From a virus: a DNA stretch of 56,646 nt. The stretch lies in the IMG/VR virus record IMGVR_UViG_3300035092_000017, positions 1 to 56,646 of that record. The stretch is one strand, 5' to 3'. The position numbers and the translations under genes were made by a program. Shown piece by piece: positions 1 to 9,329 of this stretch (positions within the stretch are counted from its first letter, which is position 1; the number at the start of each line of letters is the position of its first letter). The notes below the pieces were generated by a model. It had not been told where the DNA came from, did not search any database, and saw nothing but the letters and a program-made list of their open reading frames with translations.

Positions 1-127
1 CTACAGGACCCACCGGTGCTAACAGCACAGTTGCGGGACCTACGGGCCCTACCGGACCTACTGGTCCGACTGGAGCGGATTCCACGGTTGCGGGTCCTAC
101 GGGTCCTACGGGTCCTACGGGTCCGAC
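1..127. repeat. terminal overlap, left copy (circular contig)
   Basis: The first 127 bases are identical to the last 127 (56520-56646). A coding frame runs unbroken through the join, so this is the redundant overlap of a circular assembly, or a circularly permuted phage genome. It is not evidence of physical terminal repeats. The unit length is 56,519 bp. An overlap of exactly 127 is what a k-mer assembler run at k=127 leaves. Confidence 0.93.
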
Positions 128-1037
128 CGGAGCAGCGTCAACTGTCGCGGGTCCCACCGGACCTACTGGTCCAACGGGGGCGAATTCCACGGTGGCCGGT
201 CCAACTGGACCGACTGGTCCGACAGGGCCGACAGGTGCGGCATCTACTGTTGCCGGACCAACCGGGCCTACTGGTCCCACGGGAGCTAACTCTACTGTAG
301 CCGGTCCTACCGGACCGACAGGGCCTACGGGTCCGACTGGAGCCGCATCGACAGTCGCAGGGCCAACAGGACCCACTGGACCCACTGGTGCTGCTTCCAC
401 TGTGGCAGGTCCGACAGGGCCAACCGGTCCGACCGGACCAACGGGCGCAGCTTCGACCGTCGCTGGACCTACTGGACCCACGGGGCCAACAGGTCCCACT
501 GGTCCGACAGGCCCGACTGGACCTACCGGGGCTACATCGATCAATAACGCCAATTCGACAGATCAGTTGGCCAATGCAACGGACACATATATCACCGGTT
601 CGAGTTTAGCAATTGCCAGTCACGTGCAGATTGGCACAACGATGCGCTGGCGATTTTCCGCCACCAAAACCGCGACCGGCACAGTTACTCCGCAATTGAT
701 TTTACGTTTCGGTGCCGGTGCTACCGTGACGGATACGGCGCGATGCCAAGTGACGGGTAGCGCACAAACTGCCGCAACCGATACATGCTGGATCGATGTG
801 GAAGCAATCATTCGGGCAACGGGCGCATCTGCTGTAGTTCAGTCCGTAGTTCGGATTGATCATAAAGGTGGTGTTAGCGGATTTGCCACCTTGGTTGGAC
901 CGCAGATTCTTCAGTCCCTTTCCACGGGCTTTGACATCACCACGGCAAACATAAAAGCGGGCATCTCGGTTAATCCTGGAGCGACTGGAGCGTGGACCTT
1001 CCAAACAGTGAGTGCCGAAGCAACAAACACCGTATGA
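1..1037 (+). CDS. collagen-like GPT-repeat fibre protein, C-terminal part
   Basis: This is the larger part of a gene that begins at 56264 and crosses the contig ends; joined, it encodes 430 aa. The part seen here is almost pure Gly-Pro-Thr triplets, broken at intervals by short spacers of the type GA(A/N/D)STVAGPT, up to about position 535. A globular C-terminal domain of about 165 residues follows, likely the trimerisation or receptor-binding head. Collagen-like stalks on phages normally form trimeric fibres. Triplets rich in Thr at the third position are the type that carries O-glycans in BclA of Bacillus spores; glycosylation here is inferred, from the GT4 gene that overlaps its stop codon (ATGA) and from the glycan operon at 42-49 kb. 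DNA repeats make this region prone to assembly collapse, so the triplet number is uncertain. Confidence 0.9.
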   Translation, partial: TGPTGANSTVAGPTGPTGPTGPTGADSTVAGPTGPTGPTGPTGAASTVAGPTGPTGPTGANSTVAGPTGPTGPTGPTGAASTVAGPTGPTGPTGANSTVAGPTGPTGPTGPTGAASTVAGPTGPTGPTGAASTVAGPTGPTGPTGPTGAASTVAGPTGPTGPTGPTGPTGPTGPTGATSINNANSTDQLANATDTYITGSSLAIASHVQIGTTMRWRFSATKTATGTVTPQLILRFGAGATVTDTARCQVTGSAQTAATDTCWIDVEAIIRATGASAVVQSVVRIDHKGGVSGFATLVGPQILQSLSTGFDITTANIKAGISVNPGATGAWTFQTVSAEATNTV

Positions 1038-2083
1038 GGTTTCATCTTCTAGCGTTGCCTAATGTCCAAACGACCAAGGCGTATTCGTTGGATGGATTTT
1101 CGCAGGCCACGATCCGCTTTGCGCGAATGCTCAAGGAATTGGGTCACACCGTGCTTCTTTATGCCAGTGAGGAAAATGAAGCGCCCTGTGATGAGTTAGT
1201 GACGGTCATCACCAAAGAGGAACAGCAAACTTTACTGGACGGCTCAGCTTATCAGGAAGCGATGATGGATAACCGGTTTCCGCTCTGGGCTTTGTCCAAT
1301 CCGCGAATGATCCGGGAGATTGGCAAACGTAAAGAACCGCGTGATTTCATTTGCACTATCGGCGGCAGTTCCCAGAAACCGGTGGCTGATGCTCACCCGG
1401 AATTGATGTGCGTCGAATACTCGATTGGTTACGTCAGTAGCTTCGCGCCTTATCGAGTTTATGAGAGCCATATATGGCGGCATTGTACGCATGGCTACCA
1501 GGATGATCAACAGGGAAGATTCTTTGATACGGTCATTCCTTACTTCTTCGATCCATCGGAATTCACCTTTCGCCAGGATAAAGAACCATTTGCGCTTTAC
1601 GTGGGACGATTGACGCCCCGGAAAGGAATCGGCATTGCCTGCCAAGCGTGCAAACGGGCTGGAATCCCGTTAAAGGTCATTGGCCACGGAGATAAAACGT
1701 TAGTGACTGATGACGCCGAATATCTGGGGTCATTGGATAATGAAGCGCGGAACGATTGGCTTTCCAGAGCGTCCGTGTTGCTCAGTCCAACGCTTTATCT
1801 GGAGCCGTTCGGATCAGTCGCGGTAGAAGCGATGCTCAGTGGTACACCGGTAGTCAGTACTGATTTTGGCGCGTTCGTGGAGACTGTCGAACATGGCAAG
1901 ACCGGCTTTCGATGCAATTACATGGGCGAGTTCGTAGATGCGCTGACGAGGGTTGGAGAATTGGACAAGGAATATATTCGAGGTCGAGCAGTGGCAAAGT
2001 ATTCTATGGAATCAGCCAAGGGAAAGTACCAAGCCTACTTTGAACGGCTGATGCTGTTATGGAATGGAGGTTGGGATAGCTAG
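1034..2083 (+). CDS. glycosyltransferase family 4-like (GT-B fold)
   Basis: Encodes 349 aa. The start was chosen at 1034 because that ATG overlaps the stop of the collagen gene (ATGA). The C-terminal half has the GT4 signature: [11 protein letters not shown] (start of the nucleotide-sugar domain), then [20 protein letters not shown], which contains the E-x7-E motif that binds the nucleotide sugar, then [19 protein letters not shown]. The expected reaction is transfer of a sugar from a nucleotide-sugar donor, in the host cytoplasm. Translational coupling to the collagen-like gene suggests that protein is its acceptor. The acceptor and sugar cannot be read from sequence. Modification of host surface glycans is the alternative. 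Confidence 0.85.
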   Translation: MRFHLLALPNVQTTKAYSLDGFSQATIRFARMLKELGHTVLLYASEENEAPCDELVTVITKEEQQTLLDGSAYQEAMMDNRFPLWALSNPRMIREIGKRKEPRDFICTIGGSSQKPVADAHPELMCVEYSIGYVSSFAPYRVYESHIWRHCTHGYQDDQQGRFFDTVIPYFFDPSEFTFRQDKEPFALYVGRLTPRKGIGIACQACKRAGIPLKVIGHGDKTLVTDDAEYLGSLDNEARNDWLSRASVLLSPTLYLEPFGSVAVEAMLSGTPVVSTDFGAFVETVEHGKTGFRCNYMGEFVDALTRVGELDKEYIRGRAVAKYSMESAKGKYQAYFERLMLLWNGGWDS

Positions 2084-2149
2084 CACTTGACTTTAAAAGC
2101 AAAACAAACGATTGACTGCATTGAGTGATTAGATAACCGAAAGAATCTT

Positions 2150-2920
2150 ATGCCAGGAACTAATATTTGCGCCCCTTGTTGCAGCACACCGGTCCCGGTC
2201 GAAGTGCCTGGGACGCCAGGAGAAGACGGGCAATCGGGGCAAAATGGTTTGGATGCCTACACAGTCACTCTTGCTGATTTCATCATCCCAGCCATTGGTG
2301 CGAATGTGCAGGTCTCGGTGCAGAATGCTTTGTGGATGGTTGCGGGCCAGATTGTGGTAGCGGCAGGACCAGCCAATTTTCGGGTGGTCTCGGTAGATAG
2401 TGCCACGACAGCGACATTGACCTTCTTGGGATATGCGAATGATCTTTCACCTGGAGTCACGATCAGTGCCGGCGCGGGTATATCGCCTTCGGGTGAAGTG
2501 CCGGAGCTAGCGACCCAGAGCGTGACAGCGGCAGGAACGGCTTATCAACTCACGGCCACGTCTGCGTTTCTTAACTTCGGGACCACCGACCCAACGGTAA
2601 CTGTAACCGCAGCGGGCACATATCTGGTGCTCGCTCGCGCGCGACTGGATTACAATGGGGCAACCTTCGCGGCTCATCGTACCATCACGCTCAAGCTGCG
2701 ACGCACTAACAATACCCCGGCTGATTTGGTTTCCTGTGCGGCAGGAACGGACATCATCACTACCCTTTCCTATCCGGCAGCGGATCTGCAAACGCCACCG
2801 CTCATCTATACGGCGACCGCAGGCGATATCTTGCAGCTATGGGGCGATGTGAGTGTGGTTCCGACAGCCGGATCACTGGATGCGACTGAGGCGACGATTG
2901 TTTTGGTCAAACTGAGCTAA
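2150..2920 (+). CDS. structural protein with short collagen-like segment and C1q/TNF-like C-terminal domain
   Basis: Encodes 256 aa. The N-terminus has Cys residues (ICAPCC), then a few collagen-type triplets (GTPGEDGQSGQNG, about residues 22-34). A module beginning FIIPAIGANVQVSV (about residue 45) is shared with the downstream 702-aa protein. The C-terminal 130 residues are beta-rich, with AGTYLVLARARLDYNG and TITLKLRRTNN, resembling the jelly-roll heads that follow collagen stalks in BclA and C1q. Its TAA overlaps the ATG of the next gene by one base. A virion fibre or spike role is inferred; no direct family assignment is possible by eye. Confidence 0.7.
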   Translation: MPGTNICAPCCSTPVPVEVPGTPGEDGQSGQNGLDAYTVTLADFIIPAIGANVQVSVQNALWMVAGQIVVAAGPANFRVVSVDSATTATLTFLGYANDLSPGVTISAGAGISPSGEVPELATQSVTAAGTAYQLTATSAFLNFGTTDPTVTVTAAGTYLVLARARLDYNGATFAAHRTITLKLRRTNNTPADLVSCAAGTDIITTLSYPAADLQTPPLIYTATAGDILQLWGDVSVVPTAGSLDATEATIVLVKLS

Positions 2921-5028
2921 TGCCTGCTGAGTTCATACCGGATTTGTTGATCGATTCCTTGAGTAGTTTTGAGGCGGGCGTCAATTCGGGTGTCAGTCCA
3001 CTCATCCTTCCCAAGAACCAGCTTTTCAAGTCGCTCAACATGACGTTGCGTGGCACCTTCGCCAAGCCGCGTCCGGCCTATCGCAAGATCCTGATTGATA
3101 TCATCAGTCAGAAGTTGATTGACGATGCGGTGGCAATTGGCCCGTTTCAGGGAGGGTGCTATTTCAATCCTGACAATGGGGATGAATCCATTCGGGTAGC
3201 CATCGCTGGTCGATTGCTGCAAATCACACCCAATGGCAACAATGCCTCGGTCAGCGATTTGACCCCGACCCCGCCCAATCCGTCCACCCGCCGGCAGGCG
3301 TGGTTGTGGCAGGCGGAATACGCCACGATTTGGAATGATGGGATTAGTCCCGCAGTGATCACCGACGAAACCACTTCCGTGCGGTCGAATTATGGCACGC
3401 CAGTTCCATTTACTACCACGGTAGCCACGGCTTTCAATGTGCCAGCCATCGGTGCCAATGTGAATATTACTTTCACGGATGCGACGAATATCGTGGTCGG
3501 TGATCTTGTGACCGTCAAAAGCGTCGGTACTTTTCAGGTGGTGGACATCTCCGCAACGCCGATCATCGCAGTCAATAACCTGACGATGGCTCCGCTTAAC
3601 TTTACCGTTCCAGTTGGGCGCACCTTGTCATGGACTCATATCGGCACCCAACTTCCCCCTGGACGGATGGGCGTTTACGGCATGGGACGAAACTGGATTT
3701 GTTTGCCGGATGCCAAGCAGTTTGTCGCTTCGGATTTGGTAGGAGGTTCGAGTGGTACGCAGGCCAAGAATTACCGAGATGCGGTGTTCGAGATCACGGA
3801 GAACCTTTATTTGGCGGGTGGCGGGAATTTTTCGGTCCCCGGATCAGTTGGTGACATTCGCGCAATGCGATTCACGGCAACCCTAGATGCATCGCTCGGT
3901 CAAGGACCGTTGCAAGTGTTTACTCCTAATACTGTCTTTAGTTGCCAAGCCCCGGTGGACCGATTGACGTGGCAAGACATCACTAACCCGATCCTGACCG
4001 AATCCCTGATCAGTAACGGCGCACTCAGCCAATGGAGCACGATCAATGCGAATAGCGACCTGACCTTTCGCTCGGTGGACGGCATTCGTTCCTTGATTCT
4101 GGCAAGGCGCGAGTTCGCCACTTGGGGAAACGTTCCTATCTCCCGCGAGGTGGACGATCAATTGTCGCAGGATTCGCAAGACCTGTTGGGGTTCAGCAGT
4201 TCGATCATCTTCGATAACCGGCTATTGATGACCAGCAGTCCGGTATTGATCGATCAGGGAATTTATTGGCGCACTTTGATCCCGCTCAACTTCGATCCAC
4301 TCTCCAATCTGCGCGGCAAAGCGCCGGCCATCTATGACAGCATCATCTGGACTGGCCTAAACGTGTTCCAACTGTTCGTAGGCGAGTTTGAGAATGTCGA
4401 ACGGGCCTTTGCTTTGTGCTGGAATACCGATACTGAGCAGATAGAGCTTTACGAGATACTTCGTACTGGAGAAGCCATCAGCGATAATTCCGGCACGCCA
4501 CTGAACACGCGGCAGATTGTTTGGTCGGGTGAGAGTTCATCCCTGTTCAATTATCAGGAAGGGGACAAGCGCAAGCGCCAACTGAAACAGCTAAAGGATG
4601 CGGAGATTCATGTGCGGGCTTTGGCACCGAACACCAATGTCTGGTTTCAATTCTGGTTTAAGCCTGATCAATGGCCCTGCTGGGTGCCGTGGCTGCAATG
4701 GAGCGAATGTGCCGGGAAAGGTTTGAACCAGTTCCGACCGCGCATGGGATTGGGTGAACCATCCCCGATCTACTGCGACACAACCAATGATCGACCTTTG
4801 CGTGAAGGTTACACTTTCCAGGTGAAATGGGTGATTCGCGGGTATTGCGAGTTGGTAGCGATTCAGGTGAAGGCGGTGACGATGCCGCAATCGCAATTCG
4901 CCAAGGTGACGTGTTGTCCAGAGGATTTCAAGTTGCCGCAGCCCAAAGAACATCAGGCATTTGTCTGGGGCCACGAAGGAACCGGGGATGCGTGGGGATC
5001 GGGCAGTTTCGCTTGGGGAGTTTCATAA
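2920..5028 (+). CDS. large structural protein, possibly tail tubular/stabilisation type
   Basis: Encodes 702 aa. The first 60 residues follow a pattern seen in T7 gp12-like tail tubular and P22 stabilisation proteins: a Gly-rich turn with SSFEAGVNSGVSP, then an Asn in a helix, then GTFAKPRPAYRK (the 'G..xRP' element). A module beginning FNVPAIGANVNITF (about residue 172) is homologous to one in the preceding gene, so the two share an inserted beta domain. The rest is beta-rich and Trp-rich. Position between fibre and adhesin genes supports a tail role. The tail-tubular reading is inference from one pattern; a host-attachment protein is the alternative. Confidence 0.6.
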   Translation: MPAEFIPDLLIDSLSSFEAGVNSGVSPLILPKNQLFKSLNMTLRGTFAKPRPAYRKILIDIISQKLIDDAVAIGPFQGGCYFNPDNGDESIRVAIAGRLLQITPNGNNASVSDLTPTPPNPSTRRQAWLWQAEYATIWNDGISPAVITDETTSVRSNYGTPVPFTTTVATAFNVPAIGANVNITFTDATNIVVGDLVTVKSVGTFQVVDISATPIIAVNNLTMAPLNFTVPVGRTLSWTHIGTQLPPGRMGVYGMGRNWICLPDAKQFVASDLVGGSSGTQAKNYRDAVFEITENLYLAGGGNFSVPGSVGDIRAMRFTATLDASLGQGPLQVFTPNTVFSCQAPVDRLTWQDITNPILTESLISNGALSQWSTINANSDLTFRSVDGIRSLILARREFATWGNVPISREVDDQLSQDSQDLLGFSSSIIFDNRLLMTSSPVLIDQGIYWRTLIPLNFDPLSNLRGKAPAIYDSIIWTGLNVFQLFVGEFENVERAFALCWNTDTEQIELYEILRTGEAISDNSGTPLNTRQIVWSGESSSLFNYQEGDKRKRQLKQLKDAEIHVRALAPNTNVWFQFWFKPDQWPCWVPWLQWSECAGKGLNQFRPRMGLGEPSPIYCDTTNDRPLREGYTFQVKWVIRGYCELVAIQVKAVTMPQSQFAKVTCCPEDFKLPQPKEHQAFVWGHEGTGDAWGSGSFAWGVS

Positions 5029-6753
5029 ATGAAAAAACTGATTGTATTTATTCTCTGTCTATTAGCGATAAACAGTCCCGCGCCGTCACCATTTCCGGTG
5101 GTGCCGATTGGCTTGGCCAATCCGCGTTTTGGCATCGTCCATACCATGCACTCCACTGATTACGTTGCCATCGAGATCAAAGGTGTTCCACATGGAATAC
5201 CGCTGTCGGATTTCGTTACGGTCTCAGGCACCAATGGCACGGTGACGATCAACGTGCTCAATTTCACCAGCAATACCCTGGTCACGATTATCAATGCGAC
5301 CAATGCGGCTTTGATTGCGGATGTGAATGCCATGAGCAATTTCCTCTATGGTGTGTCATTGACCAATACCACGGTATCGGCGGGAACGAATGTTGTGGTG
5401 GACACGAATACGGTTGGAATTCAGACCACTTACAAGATTTCCGTGGCGACAAATGCTTTTGGAGGTGGTGGTGGTGAAAGCTTATGGACAAACGAGGCGG
5501 GTGTTGTGCACTTAAAAACAAATGGTCCGATTACGCTTGGCACAAACAATTCACCCGTAGCAACTCCATTTTATGTGCTCTCGCTGGTCTCGAATGACTC
5601 AATGAGTGGAGCACAGATTGAGTTTGTACCGATTTCCGGAACCGCGACCAGTCGGGCGGGCTTGGACATATTCATGGACACCGGGGATTCCCTGGGTGGA
5701 TTTTCTTACGACCTTTGGGGAATGAACACGGCCACTTCATCGAACAGATTTGGCGCCTACTTTGGCAATGTGCCATTTGGCTTAATTGGAGTTGCCAGTT
5801 CATCCGGGACCGGAGATGCGGGCGGCGTTATTGGCATCGCGGAAGGCGACACCAAGGGGACAGGGTACGGTGTCCAGGGACTAACTGATGGATCTAACAC
5901 CACGAATAAGTTGGTAGGTGTTTTCGGGAGTGGATCGACCAATAGCGGAGGGGCAGCAGGAGGCTACTTCGAGTTGGGTGATGGGTACGCAACCGTCACA
6001 GATACCCATCCCGAAATGTCGGCTTTGATTGCGGATAGTCGCAAAACGGGGTTTCCAATCTTCACAGGCCGAACAAACAACGGCTATACCGTGTTTCAAC
6101 TGTTGAGTACGGGTCACGCTCAACTGAACAGCAACGATCTTTACAGCGTCACCGCTGGAACCGGGATCACTCTGGCGACCAATGGGACGACACTCACCAT
6201 TTCAGGCACTGATACCAATATCGCAGGGAACACGAATATTTCCGGGATTCTTGCCAGCAACAATGTGCGAGTGGCGGCGGGTGCGAACATTACCGTAGCA
6301 ACCAATGGCAGCGGTGGGCAGATGATTTATACCGTAGCTGGATCAATTACTCCAAACTTTGACAGCATCACTGTTACTAATGCTTACAATCGAATCCGAA
6401 GCCTTGTGCCGTCTACGACATTGACCACCCAGATCGATTTTGCCACTGGCCCAACCGCCTATTACTGGACGAACATGGTGACGAACATCACTTTACAGGT
6501 AACAAATACATGGGTGGGTTCGGTCAGCAATCGAGTGCTCGACTTTTTCTTTACCGGCGCGACCAACAACGGGCCAAATTATACGGTGACGTTTAGCTGT
6601 CCTGATGTGAGTGGTCTGGTTTTCCGGTGGGGAACTTATTCGGCAACAAATGGCGGAAATGCCTTCGCCGTCACGAACAATTCTGGAGCCGGTGTTTCGC
6701 TTACGCTTTGGGACACGAATTTGATTGAAGCTTATTACTCTCCGACCCGATGA
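5029..6753 (+). CDS. secreted-type, Thr/Asn-rich fibre or adhesin
   Basis: Encodes 574 aa. It starts with a typical Sec signal peptide: MKKLIV, a hydrophobic core to about residue 15, then NSPAPSP. The body is low in charge, very rich in Thr, Asn, Gly and Ser, with many short beta-prone phrases (AGTNVVVDTN, TAGTGITLATNGTTLTIS, AAGANITVATNG), as in phage tail fibres and bacterial surface adhesins. The last 100 residues are a compact beta domain. Signal peptides are odd for virion proteins assembled in the cytoplasm, so either the product is exported or the segment is a membrane anchor. The start directly follows the previous stop (TAAATG). Confidence 0.72.
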   Translation: MKKLIVFILCLLAINSPAPSPFPVVPIGLANPRFGIVHTMHSTDYVAIEIKGVPHGIPLSDFVTVSGTNGTVTINVLNFTSNTLVTIINATNAALIADVNAMSNFLYGVSLTNTTVSAGTNVVVDTNTVGIQTTYKISVATNAFGGGGGESLWTNEAGVVHLKTNGPITLGTNNSPVATPFYVLSLVSNDSMSGAQIEFVPISGTATSRAGLDIFMDTGDSLGGFSYDLWGMNTATSSNRFGAYFGNVPFGLIGVASSSGTGDAGGVIGIAEGDTKGTGYGVQGLTDGSNTTNKLVGVFGSGSTNSGGAAGGYFELGDGYATVTDTHPEMSALIADSRKTGFPIFTGRTNNGYTVFQLLSTGHAQLNSNDLYSVTAGTGITLATNGTTLTISGTDTNIAGNTNISGILASNNVRVAAGANITVATNGSGGQMIYTVAGSITPNFDSITVTNAYNRIRSLVPSTTLTTQIDFATGPTAYYWTNMVTNITLQVTNTWVGSVSNRVLDFFFTGATNNGPNYTVTFSCPDVSGLVFRWGTYSATNGGNAFAVTNNSGAGVSLTLWDTNLIEAYYSPTR

Positions 6754-7490
6754 AGACCCCTCTGACAATATTATTTTGCCTGCTAGCGATTGGCGGGAAT
6801 GCGGATCGTCGGGGACAACTGATGCAGCAGCATCCACCCACGGCGACTCCAGTATTTAATCCCACCAATATTGTAGGGCTGTACGGATGGTATATTCCGA
6901 GTAATTTTGTCTTCGCCTCGCAGTCATGGATCGACATTAGCGGTTTAACCAACAATATCAAAGTATCGGGTGGCGGAACCAATCTGATTGAAGTTACCAA
7001 CCAGCTAAACAGTAACTCCATCGTTAAATGGTTCGACATCACCGCCATCATAAACACCAACACCGTCAATCATGGAGGAACGTACAATGGTTACACGGCG
7101 GCGACGGTAGTCAGGAGAAATACCAAAACCACTTTTCCCAACCTTTACATTTTAAACGCCGATTTTTCGGATACTCATGGGGCGCTTCGCACGGAAATTA
7201 GCGGCACCAATTGTAGATTCAAGCTGGACGGATTTACCGGACTACTTGAAACAACCAATGTTTGGGAACTAGTGACGATTCGGATTGCCGGCACGTTTGG
7301 AGAGTTGCGAACCAGCACGCAAATTGAGACTGGCGTGGTTGCGACGGTCACGGGCGACACCATTCAAATGCAGCATGAATTTGGGGAAGTGGCTGAACTG
7401 TTCATGTATAGAAATATGCTTTCCGACACCGATATTGCCACGGTTCGGACTTATCTGATCAACAAGTTTGCCCTAACCGCAAATCCATGA
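6750..7490 (+). CDS. LamG/concanavalin-like secreted protein
   Basis: Encodes 246 aa; the ATG overlaps the previous stop (ATGA). The N-terminal signal peptide (MKTPLTILFCLLAIGG) is similar to that of the upstream protein. The end of the protein, GEVAELFMYRNMLSD followed by an Arg-Thr-Tyr-Leu helix, is the characteristic final strand and helix of LamG/concanavalin A-like lectin folds. The expected role is glycan or surface binding. It belongs to the adhesin block 5029-9273. Confidence 0.68.
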   Translation: MKTPLTILFCLLAIGGNADRRGQLMQQHPPTATPVFNPTNIVGLYGWYIPSNFVFASQSWIDISGLTNNIKVSGGGTNLIEVTNQLNSNSIVKWFDITAIINTNTVNHGGTYNGYTAATVVRRNTKTTFPNLYILNADFSDTHGALRTEISGTNCRFKLDGFTGLLETTNVWELVTIRIAGTFGELRTSTQIETGVVATVTGDTIQMQHEFGEVAELFMYRNMLSDTDIATVRTYLINKFALTANP

Positions 7491-7573
7491 TGGCCACGCT
7501 CCTTGCCTTAATCATCATCACCGGCCTGTTGCTGGATATGGGAATGGGCGGCAAAGGAAGGAGATCCTTCTGA
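7487..7573 (+). CDS. 28-aa hydrophobic mini-protein
   Basis: A 28-residue frame begins at ATG 7487, overlapping the stop of the LamG-like gene (ATGATGG). It has a hydrophobic core (LLALIIITGLLLDMG), then a basic tail (GGKGRRSF). It may be a single membrane segment, or only a coupling device that carries ribosomes to the next gene: its last codons contain an AAGGAG Shine-Dalgarno sequence and its stop overlaps the proposed CTG start at 7570. No family is recognised. Confidence 0.45.
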   Translation: MMATLLALIIITGLLLDMGMGGKGRRSF

Positions 7574-9273
7574 GTGCTCCGTGTCCGACGTGCCTAAATT
7601 TAGACTGCTCCGGCATTTCGGATATTGATCTATTCTCCTTGGAGCAAGATAGCTTTCCTTTCGTTGGCTTATGTCCACCGGGATATTCTTGCAACCGCGT
7701 CGCCAGCCTGCACATGGTCTGTTGCGGGAATGAGTTAGCCATCGTCTTTCCGCCATCAGCCACAGATCAGCAACGCCAACAGATCACCGAATCGTTAGTG
7801 GCTGAATGCTCCCGAAGACGACAATTTTGTGGGGAGTTCGTGCCTCCGACTGGCGACGGAACTGACTTTCCGCCACCACCCATCCAGACTCTTTACTTTA
7901 ACGAGCCACAATTCTGCGAAGTGCCTTGTCCAGATGGTAACAAGTTTCGTTACACGGTGGGCGCGGGCATTTTCCTTATGCCAAGTTTGCAGATGGCGAA
8001 TCTCGCTACCTTTCAGTATGCCTGCCGACAGGCCCGCGATCACATCATCTGCCTCTCGAATCTTTCCAGCGATCCGGTGTGCGCGGGTGTGGCTTATTCA
8101 CAGACCATCAAAGCCACGGGCAAGTATCTGGCCGTCAATCCCGAATCGGATTATTGGGCAATCGTGGAAGGCTCATTGCCACCTGGGTTGACTTTCAATG
8201 GCGGATTCATCCCGGCCACCCAAGGCCATCAGGTGACTATTACTGGCACGCCAACTACGGCTGGTGTCTACACTTTTAAGGTGCGAATCACTGCCTACAG
8301 TACCGGACCTGGATTCGGTGATTACACGGAGAAAGAGTTCACGATTACGGTGGCCGCGATTTCACCGAACACGTTGCCGGACGCGACCATCGGAACATCT
8401 TATAGCGAACAGCTTACGGCTGGACCGGATCATGATGTGGAAACTGAGGTCTGGAGCCTGAGCAGCGGAACATTACCAGCAGGATTGACATTCAGCAACA
8501 CGGGCTTGTTGAGCGGCACACCGACTGGATTTGGCGCAAGCTACAACCTCACATTTCAAGTTAAATTTGAGGATAATCAAACCGGCAAGACGGTTACATG
8601 CAGCAAGGAATACACGTTGACAGTAAATTCCTTGATAACGCTAAGAGCTTACTGGAACTTCGATGTTAAGAGCGGCGTTTTCCCTAATTTTAAATTTATT
8701 GATGCAAGTGGAAATGGAGAGGATCTATTAACCAATAATTCTTCGACCACACCGGCAGGGAAGATTGGAAATTGTGTTCAACCAGCCAATCACGAAATGA
8801 ACACATTAGCGGATATCCCATTGGACTCCACAAAAGGATTTACGATCTGTGGATGGGTTAAGGCTGATCCCGGTGACATTTTTTGGGGAATGACTCTTGA
8901 GTTTGATTTGACGAATCAGTTTGAGCTATTTTTGGATTATGATGGTTTGGACCCGATCATTGAGATTCTGCATAGTAATCACTCATCAAATTCCGCTCAG
9001 TTACTTTATCCCATTGACTTCGATTGGCACTTTTTCCGGGCCTGGTTTGATCCAGCCGACAATAAACTCAGGGTACAACTGGATATGGACATAATTGCCG
9101 TTACGCCATTAGGTTTTTCGTTTGGCGCATTAACCCAAGTATTCCCTAGATTTAACAGCGATACCAACTTCTTTGATGAGATGGGATTGTGGAATAAAGT
9201 CCTGTCTGATGCGGAAGCAGCGGCCCTATATAACAGTGGGGCAGGCAACACCTATCCGAATGTTCCGCCATGA
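7570..9273 (+). CDS. multidomain adhesin: Cys-rich head, two Ig-like (He_PIG) domains, LamG-like C-terminus
   Basis: The frame is open well upstream of the first conventional start (TTG 7639), and the upstream stretch looks coding (LSAPCPTCLNLDCSGIS), rich in Cys like the following CPPGYSCN. The AAGGAG at 7558-7563 lies 6 nt before a CTG at 7570, so CTG is the proposed start (567 aa); TTG 7639 gives 544 aa. Two putative-Ig repeats carry the motif LPPGLTFNGG / LPAGLTFSNTGLLSGTPT. The C-terminal third is LamG-like (AYWNFDVKSG near its start, EMGLWNKVLSDAEAAALYNSG near its end). Receptor binding is the likely role, by architecture only. Confidence 0.75.
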   Translation: MSAPCPTCLNLDCSGISDIDLFSLEQDSFPFVGLCPPGYSCNRVASLHMVCCGNELAIVFPPSATDQQRQQITESLVAECSRRRQFCGEFVPPTGDGTDFPPPPIQTLYFNEPQFCEVPCPDGNKFRYTVGAGIFLMPSLQMANLATFQYACRQARDHIICLSNLSSDPVCAGVAYSQTIKATGKYLAVNPESDYWAIVEGSLPPGLTFNGGFIPATQGHQVTITGTPTTAGVYTFKVRITAYSTGPGFGDYTEKEFTITVAAISPNTLPDATIGTSYSEQLTAGPDHDVETEVWSLSSGTLPAGLTFSNTGLLSGTPTGFGASYNLTFQVKFEDNQTGKTVTCSKEYTLTVNSLITLRAYWNFDVKSGVFPNFKFIDASGNGEDLLTNNSSTTPAGKIGNCVQPANHEMNTLADIPLDSTKGFTICGWVKADPGDIFWGMTLEFDLTNQFELFLDYDGLDPIIEILHSNHSSNSAQLLYPIDFDWHFFRAWFDPADNKLRVQLDMDIIAVTPLGFSFGALTQVFPRFNSDTNFFDEMGLWNKVLSDAEAAALYNSGAGNTYPNVPP

Positions 9274-9329
9274 TCGATCTTGCCAAACACTCGGAAATGA
9301 CCGAAAGGTTGCAGCAATGAGCAACTGAT

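Noticed and set aside
1-127. Physical terminal redundancy as in T7-like phages
   Set aside because: The 127-bp identity lies inside a coding frame and equals a common k-mer size, so an assembly overlap is the simpler reading.
1-1037. CRISPR-like or satellite array from the repeated DNA
   Set aside because: The periodicity follows codons of Gly-Pro-Thr triplets with synonymous variation, so it is coding repeat.
2084-2149. Promoter from two TTGACT sequences upstream of 2150
   Set aside because: No -10 element at an acceptable spacing follows either one.
9270-9320. 16-aa frame after the adhesin gene
   Set aside because: It overlaps the previous stop (ATGA) but is too short and featureless to call, and could be a remnant at the HNH insertion edge.
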